From Hermatobates lingyangjiaoensis (Eukaryota > Arthropoda > Insecta > Hemiptera > Hermatobatidae), in the NCBI GenBank assembly GCA_026182355.1, contig JAPFBL010000605.1, positions 212,975-276,974 on the forward strand: a stretch of DNA of 64,000 bases, given 5' to 3'. This document shows, in pieces, positions 57,596-64,000 of this stretch. The notes beneath the pieces were generated by a model, which worked only from the letters and a program-made list of their open reading frames with translations, was not told where the DNA came from and did not search any database. The position numbers and the translations under genes are program-made. Position 1 is the stretch's first letter; each line of letters starts with the position of its first letter.

Positions 57596-57845
57596 TCAAA
57601 ACTGGGTTTTTGAAGATTTGGTCCAAACAATGAACTACTGATTATAAGTTGACGTTTCGCTAAAATTTGTTTGGCATTTTCAAGACTTTTTTTTGTTGTT
57701 TTTTTTTTTAAGGAAAACTACTAATCTAACAGCATCATATTAGACACAAAACCAAACCTTGAAAATGCCAAAAAAATTTTGGCTAAATGTTGGATTATAA
57801 TCAGTAGTTTATTGTTTGGACCGAACCCTCAAAAACCCATGATAC
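57596..57845. mobile_element. Fold-back family L, copy 1
   Basis: Inverted arms: left AAAACTGGGTTTTTGAAGAT, right ends CTCAAAAACCC. The right-arm hairpin is GCCAAAA-AAA-TTTTGGC; the left arm keeps GAAACGTC after it. The CTGANGA box is changed to TTGAAAA in both. Confidence 0.75.
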
Positions 57846-57849
57846 CCAT

Positions 57850-59960
57850 CAGGATTAATTTATCCTTGATTTCCATGATATCCATCAGGTTTAATTTATC
57901 CTTGATTGGTTTCGCTCAATCAGATAGGCTAACTTGAGCGTGGTTCTGTCGACCGATAGTGTTCCCTGTTAGTTATTAGGTATTAGGCTTTTACCTTATG
58001 AAACCATAACCGTGGTAGCTGGTTTTGTTTTATGACAATAGGGATAGTATATAGACCCCACAAACACCCTAATAAATCTACCTGGAGGGGTTTTCTAGTC
58101 TTTTACCTTTAGTCAAATCCAGTACCAAGGTCCCGCTTTGTTTGTTAGCGGTACGGCTTGGGTGTAGTGTATAGGGTTCAGAAATGTGTAAAAGACAATG
58201 CAATGGGAGAGACAATGCAACATCTCTGAATGCTAGATCTCTTCTCTCTTTATTTCAGAAGTAGAGCTGACGTCATACCTCATAAGATGTTCTTAGAGCC
58301 GTTGGAGCGCTTTCAGATGTTTTCCATCTATGATTGTAAGCACCCTAACCTCAGTGATAATAACAATATGCATGTATTCACTTTATTTCAATAAATAACC
58401 ATTTAAACCTTACAATTTAAGGGTGGGGACATCCACCATCCACATTTATAAATATAAAAAATAAATAATAGAAAAGAAAAATATAAAAGAAATAAAGTTT
58501 CTTTTTTTAAAACAAAAACTTTAAGACTTCTTTCTTCTTCGTTTTCTTCTTCTTCTTCTCTTCTTTTATTTTTTCCTTTTAGACTCAATAGATCGCAGTC
58601 TTTTGACGAGTCTACCGAAACTTATATAGGACGAAGGGTTATAACTTTCGAAAGATATTGTTTCATTAAATTACTTTACAATTTAAAGAAGGAGACATAC
58701 CCATGACCACATCTTTATGGGTGTCGTAAAGGTGTGGTCATGGGATACCACATCCAAAGTACCACACATCGACTTTTTCACACCAAAGAGGTTGAAATTT
58801 TCCTCTGCAGACCAATAATAACTCATTTCCATGGAGTTTCTTTGTTCCCAAAACAAAATACCTATAGGTTTCCAATTTTAATACTGTTCTAAGTGATAAA
58901 GTCCTTAATCATCTAAGTGTTTTTTTGATTATTAAGAAATAACCGCATTACCCGGCTTGATTCTTCACATTCATCTTTGTTAATTTGGGTATTTTTGATT
59001 TTTATCAATTATTTGCTTTACTCAGTTGTGTAGTTTGTCTTTAGGTTGTGCTTTCCTTATGTTCCCTACAAACATAAAGGATGTTTGGTGAAGCCATTTT
59101 CTCTTGACTTTGTTTCAGTATTGTTTCCTCTTTTGTGCTTATGCTAACCACATATTAGTAATTTCAGAAAACATTCATTATAATGAATTTAAAACAAAAT
59201 GCATAATTTTGTAACACCCAGCATTAATAAATGAAATATCCTAAAATAGTTTACCATTAAAATTGTATTTCATTTCCAAATCTAGATAGCAGCCTGTAAC
59301 ATCCTTACATTATACATATAGAATATTATGCAATACAATTAAAAAACAATTTATCAAGCATTGTTTCTTATTAAATAATAATAATAATATATAATATATA
59401 TATATATATATAATTTAAATTATATATATAATTTAAACAGCAATTGAAAGCAATAAAATAATTTATAATTATAACAAATTATTACTTATTTGGTTATGGA
59501 TTTAAAGATTCTATTACTAATTCTAATTTCCTTGTTAATTTATTTTTAACTTAATTTGTGAAAGTTGAAATCTTATTTTTGTATAAATTAACAAATTTAA
59601 ATTCAGTTATTTTTTTATTGAAGAAATTTATTTTTATAAAGATTAAATTACATTATTGTTTAAAAATGTGTTTTTCTTTATTTAAAAATATATTTTATAT
59701 GACTGTAAGACTGTTCAAAATGTATAAATGGATACTGTATTTCTTTTTCTTTTTTGTTTTTTCGTAATTTTTTTTTAATTTTTATCTCTGTAATGTTAAA
59801 ATATTAACATAATTTACTGTTCATCCATATATTATTCATTTTTTTATGCATGTTTCTTTGCAATAGATTGAAACTATACACCTGTTTCAGTTTTTAATTA
59901 GCCCCTTTAATATCTATTCACCTGGTCAAAGTGTGACATGGTTGATGGGGTTGTATTAGC
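57850..59960. other. Intergenic DNA, no gene recognised
   Basis: A block at 57850-58330 is less AT-rich (tandem TTAATTTATCCTTGATT at 57855 and 57889; CCGTGGTAGCTGG at 58010) and may be a transposon end. TTCTTCTTC run at 58527-58560; TA-rich array at 59383-59420. Confidence 0.4.
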
Positions 59961-60015
59961 AATTATATATATATATATAAACACTAATAAATTCTCGACC
60001 GTGGACAGATATACA

Positions 60016-60330
60016 ACTAAAAAAGGATAGATCGGGATGCGGTCAGTTTCTTCCACTTTCAATTCAAACTCTCATTGCTGACGTTTCGATTTTATTTAAA
60101 ATCTTTTTCCAAAGGCCTACAAACAGAGGAAAACAAGAATTTTACTTCTTTTAAAGAGTGTATTTCTTTTGTTTATGTTTAAAAAATTTACATATTAAAA
60201 TTCTTGTTTTCCTCTGTTTGTAGGCCTTTGGAAAAAGATTTTAAATAAAATCGAAACGTCGGCAATGAAAGTTTTAATTGAAAGTGGAAGAAACTGACCG
60301 CATCCCGATCTATCCTTTTTTCAGTTATAT
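60016..60330. mobile_element. Fold-back family E, copy 2
   Basis: Arms match copy 1 (GATCGGGATGCGGTCAGTTT at the left, complement at the right) with a shorter centre. Core hairpin GATTTT-AAAT-AAAATC then GAAACGTCGGC. TA arrays flank it. Confidence 0.9.
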
Positions 60331-60353
60331 ATATATATATATATATATATAGG
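60331..60353. repeat. (TA)n microsatellite between family E and family F
   Basis: TA array starting at the end of the family E arm. Confidence 0.95.
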
Positions 60354-60382
60354 TATTGTTTTCTTGACCACAATTTACTAAT

Positions 60383-60740
60383 AAACACTTTTTCTTCTTC
60401 TTGGAGTTTGGTCAGGGTTAATATACAGAATCACCTTTTCGCCAACGTTTCGACTTTATTTTAAGACATCCTCAGGGCTATAAACTAACAAAAAAACAAT
60501 GGATATTTGTCAATCTACTTTACAATCATCATTACAAATTCAAAAAACTTGAATAAGTAAGTAAGCCTTGAATAAGTAAGTTTTTTGAATTTGTAATGAT
60601 GATTGTATAGTAGATTGACAAATGTCCATTGTTTTTTGTTAGTTTATAACCCTGAGGATGTCTTAAAATAAAGGCGAAACGTTGGCGAAAAGTTGATCCC
60701 GTATATTAACCCTGACCAAACTCCAAGAAGAAGAAAAAGT

Positions 60741-60744
<4 letters not shown>
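60383..60744. mobile_element. Fold-back family F
   Basis: Palindrome centred near 60563; outer arms TTTTTCTTCTTCTTGGAG. Minus-arm core: GCC (60476-60478), CTGAGGA (60469-60475), hairpin GTCTT..AAGTC, GAAACGTT, then GGC (60441-60443), which pairs with GCC. A TA array follows at 60745-60771. Confidence 0.92.
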
Positions 60745-60774
<30 letters not shown>

Positions 60775-61669
60775 TTCGACGTGATAACGATCCTCATGAC
60801 AGTCACACTTGAACTGACGAGGCCAGTTAGATATTTTGGTCGAAATGTTATAGAACTATTTCGTAATTTCTTACTGAGGTTTAAACGATGATTATTATTT
60901 AATTTGTTTATTGTGAGATCTTGTTATATGTATATAGAACAAAGTAATTATCAGGAATTAGGTCAGTTTTATAAGTTTACACAAAATTGGCTGATTAGAT
61001 CGAAATGTGCAAACTAACTTAAAAACTTCTTCCAAAGACTAAAGTCGTGACGTGACAACTCGAAATAGAAAAATTAAACTTATAGGTTATTTTACATTTG
61101 GTAATATATGTATCTAGTGGCAAAAAAACTGATTGTACAAAAGAAATACATTTTCTTGATAGTATAGCAGAAAGCAACTGAAATTCCAGATAATCAAAAT
61201 TTTTTAGTAATCGGTCATTTTTTCAGGTTGAAATCAAATATTTAATGCCGACATTTAAATTAATTTAGAAATACTAATCCTGTTATTCTCATTAATGTTA
61301 TAATACAATGAAAATATAAGAAATTATATAAGCAATGGAGAATAAAAACATATTAATGAATAAAAAATTACTAGTATAAAAGATCGTCGAAATTCCCATA
61401 AGTGACCGATTTGTAAAAAAATGGGATCTTATAAAAGACTCCATTGGATTATTAAATTCTAAAAAAAGTAGCGCCAGAGGTATTGAGAGCAACACTTAAT
61501 CTAACCGTCATTTTGAAATCTATTTCTTCATCAAGAGAATACTAGAAACAAAGAAATAGTAATAGTGGATTCGAAATGTTGATCACAATTTTTGTTTTGT
61601 TATTTGTTTGCTGGTATGTGTGTATCTGTAATCATTTGTATAATATTACAAAAATAGTAGAAATATGGT

Positions 61670-61780
61670 AACAACTAATAGAAAATACATGAAAATGCTA
61701 GCTAAGCTTTCGTATAACAGTCCTTCATCAGAGAAAAGAGGAAGCAAGAAAAGTATACGATTGGAATGGCGAGAAGTTTG
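61670..61780 (-). repeat. Single fold-back-type arm (family M)
   Basis: Minus strand CTCTGATGAAGGACTGTTAT then ACGAAAGCTTAGC. Box and GAAA present; hairpin weak. Confidence 0.4.
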
Positions 61781-61893
61781 AAGTTTATTATATATAACTC
61801 GTATATACATGTTGAATTGAAATATGCAGAGACTGAATTTCATTCAACATGTTTAAAAGAAGATTTGCTGCCTACCTATAAATATATGCAAAA

Positions 61894-62466
61894 TTAAAGT
61901 TTATCAGGACTCAGTAAGTTCTTCAGGTTTAAATTAAACTCTCATTACCAACGTTTCGGTTTTTATTTAAAACCTTTTCCATAGGCCTAAAAAACAGAGG
62001 AAATATAAGAAATAATTCAATCATTCAAAAATCAAACATACATAAAAAGCGCAATTAGTCATAAATAAGAAATTTTAATAGAAATTTTGACAATAGGTTG
62101 GTGAGGGAACTTACAGAAGTATAAAATTTTAAAACAGAAAAACTAAGTACTACATTATATTTATAAATTATTTTACAAAGAAATTTTGTGTTTCAAAATT
62201 TTATACTTCTATAAGTTCCCTCACTAACCTATTGTCCTACATTTTTATTGTAATTTCTTATTTGTAACTAATTCTGCTTTTTATGTTTCTTTGATTTTTA
62301 AATGATTAAATTATTTTTTATATTCCCTCTATTTTGTAGAGGGAATGGAGGAATTTCCATTTAAATAAAAATAAAAATTTAAGTTAAGTTTTAAATAAAA
62401 ACCGAAACGTTGGCAATGAGAGTTTGATTTGAGCAAGAACTAACCCAGTCCTGATAAACTTTAGTT
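61894..62466. mobile_element. Fold-back family N (related to E)
   Basis: Arms: left AAAGTTTATCAGGACTCAG, right CCTGATAAACTTT. Core GGTTTT-AAAT-AAAAACC then GAAACGTTGG on the minus arm; the right arm keeps GAAACGTTGGC but its hairpin is disrupted. Inner arms share CTATTGTC and AAGTTCCCTCAC. Confidence 0.85.
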
Positions 62467-62507
62467 TTGTTTCTATTTCACGGTCGATACTTATATATGT
62501 ATAAACT

Positions 62508-62619
62508 TTAACACATAGGAAAGAACACAGAAAGACACTACAGAACTCACTTCGATATTTCGACATCCATCGTCATCGGGAAGAAGTGCGAAGTACTCGC
62601 GTTGAGAAGGAAACTGCTA

Positions 62620-62674
<55 letters not shown>

Positions 62675-62675
62675 T
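62508..62675 (-). mobile_element. Family D single arm ending in (TC)n(TA)n
   Basis: AAAGAACACAGAAAGACACT to CGATATTTCGACATCCATCG matches the family D arm in minus orientation; the box is CCGATGACGATGG. Followed by a TC array (62620-62640) and a TA array. Confidence 0.7.
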
Positions 62676-63765
62676 GAGGATTTCAAAATGCATGTCAAAT
62701 GAATACATGAATACATACAGACTGTACTATATAGAAAAACTAACAGCATTAAAGGAATAATAGTAGTTAGATATTGTTTGAGAAAAAGCAGGAAATATTC
62801 TACCTCTGTATAGATTAATTTCTTTTGTGTTAAATATTCCCCGTAAATTTATTTTAATATACTTGTTTTCGTACATTTTTCTCCCTCTGATTTCAGGTAG
62901 AGTAATTTATTATTTTTTTTTATACTCAATGAAAATTCTTATCTTTTGGATTATTTCTTGTTAATTTCCCCCCCCCCCTCCTTCTTCCATTTCTTGTTTG
63001 TCATCATAATTACTGCTGGAAACATCACTGGTATTGGTACGAAAGTTCTTTTAATTCTATACAGTCGTAAAAACCTGTTTGTTAAAAGAGTTTTTTTTTC
63101 TATTTTTATTTTATTCCTATGAAAAAGATGTCAATTTTTTTTTTGTAAATTTGAAGCATCCATAAATAATGTTATTATTTTTAAATGTATGACTGCAATA
63201 ATAATATTATATAGTTTTTATACGAATGTCTCAATATTATTCTGTGATTTACTTGGGATATTTGTGTAATAAATATAATAATAATTTGTTTTTCGGTTTA
63301 GATTTGTTCTTAAAAACATTATTCATTTAAAAAAAAAAATGTTTATACCTTTATGTATAATGTGATGGTTATATAATTCTTAAATTATGTTTCAATGTTT
63401 ATATTTGGTGAAATAAATATTTTTTCCTATTTCTTTGTTTGTTATTTTAATATTAAGAAGGTGTAAATAGTTATTTTGGCCCTTTCTTAAAAAAAAATAT
63501 TTTAGCAACCCCCTCTCTTTGTTGCTAAATCTTTTTCAGGAGTCTTTTCTTAAGCCATATGCAATATAACTAATGCTCACTCGTCTAGTATATTTCTATT
63601 ACCAGCTATAGTAACTATACTATCACTATACTTATTACTAGCTATTTCTGGTTACTGCCAATTATGCATGTATAAGATTTATGATAGTGTATATAATTAC
63701 TGAAAGGATCAAATTTCAAGTACCAATTGTAAATTATATTTCCATACAAAAAAAAAAGTTTCAAA
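62676..63765. other. AT-rich intergenic DNA, nothing recognised
   Basis: No supported feature; a C10 run at 62969-62978. Confidence 0.5.
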
Positions 63766-63767
63766 TA

Positions 63768-64000
63768 ATTAGTTGTGCAATCTGTAATTGTGTGGTATTT
63801 ACTCATTCGGAAGTAAAATGGATAAACAAACTAAAGTTTCCACACAAATGAAGTTTTATTCAACAACAACAACGCGTTTCGAACACTTTGTGTTCATCCT
63901 CAGGAAGACATCAAAGGACTCTTTAAAGAGTTGTTTTCACTGGACCAACCCTTCAGCACCACATCCTTTGGTTCCTTCCTGATGAAGAACACAAAGTGTT
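63768..64000. mobile_element. Fold-back family C, copy 4, cut by the window edge
   Basis: Left arm complete (TTAGTTGTGCAATCTGTAAT to CATCCTCAGGAAGACATC), centre, and the start of the right arm (CTGATGAAGAACACAAAGTG). Same CAA expansion as copy 3. Confidence 0.88.

Noticed and set aside
63788..63982. 64-codon ORF
   Set aside because: Lies fully within a family C fold-back arm and centre.

Overview
The window is 64 kb of AT-rich eukaryotic DNA. An arthropod is the likeliest source. The two protein-coding genes have GT..AG introns. The interspersed repeats include mariner, hAT-like, Helitron, LINE, tRNA-derived SINE and Penelope-type remnants. A TATA box plus TCAGT initiator, and SINE tails made of AACCT units (complement of the arthropod telomere unit TTAGG), point to an arthropod. 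This placement is an inference, not a proof.

Host genes: both are on the plus strand. (1) The last three coding exons of a mitochondrial NAD kinase 2 (NADK2) gene lie at 3548-8193, with a poly(A) signal at 8458; the 5' part is outside the window. (2) A complete 16-exon PANK4 gene lies at 19080-56458. It encodes 756 residues: a pantothenate-kinase-like N-terminal half and a DUF89 metal-dependent phosphatase C-terminal half. Its exon lengths add up to an exact open frame, and the largest intron is 10.7 kb. Unlike the vertebrate protein, this PANK4 keeps the catalytic Glu and Arg of active pantothenate kinases. Both genes act in cofactor metabolism (NADP; coenzyme A), but nothing in the sequence shows that they are co-regulated.

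Layout: 1-950 pyrimidine microsatellite; 1-3500 fold-back repeats; 3548-8463 NADK2 end with a Helitron fossil and fold-backs in its large intron; 8464-19079 intergenic DNA with a LINE fossil split by a fold-back, a mariner-type MITE and a SINE; 19080-56458 PANK4, whose introns hold most of the mobile DNA, including a deleted mariner, several SINEs, three copies of a hAT-like element, a 295-bp satellite and a 198-bp satellite; 56459-64000 intergenic DNA with more fold-backs and an unassigned short ORF.

The most striking feature is a superfamily of at least ten sequence-distinct fold-back (inverted) repeats, about 35 arms in all. They share almost no sequence except a module CTGANGA-N-[variable hairpin]-GAAA followed by a short self-complementary block (ACGCGT, ACGT, AGATCT or AUAU) and a U/C. 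This is the core of a type I hammerhead ribozyme with a minimal, palindromic helix III, and in several families helix I can also be paired. The insertions are flanked by 8-13 bp direct repeats of variable length. In one place an arm is joined to a Penelope-type reverse transcriptase motif ([10 protein letters not shown]). I therefore read them as non-autonomous, hammerhead-bearing derivatives of Penelope-like retroelements. One unpaired nucleotide between the CTGANGA box and the hairpin in every family departs from the textbook hammerhead and is the main open question.
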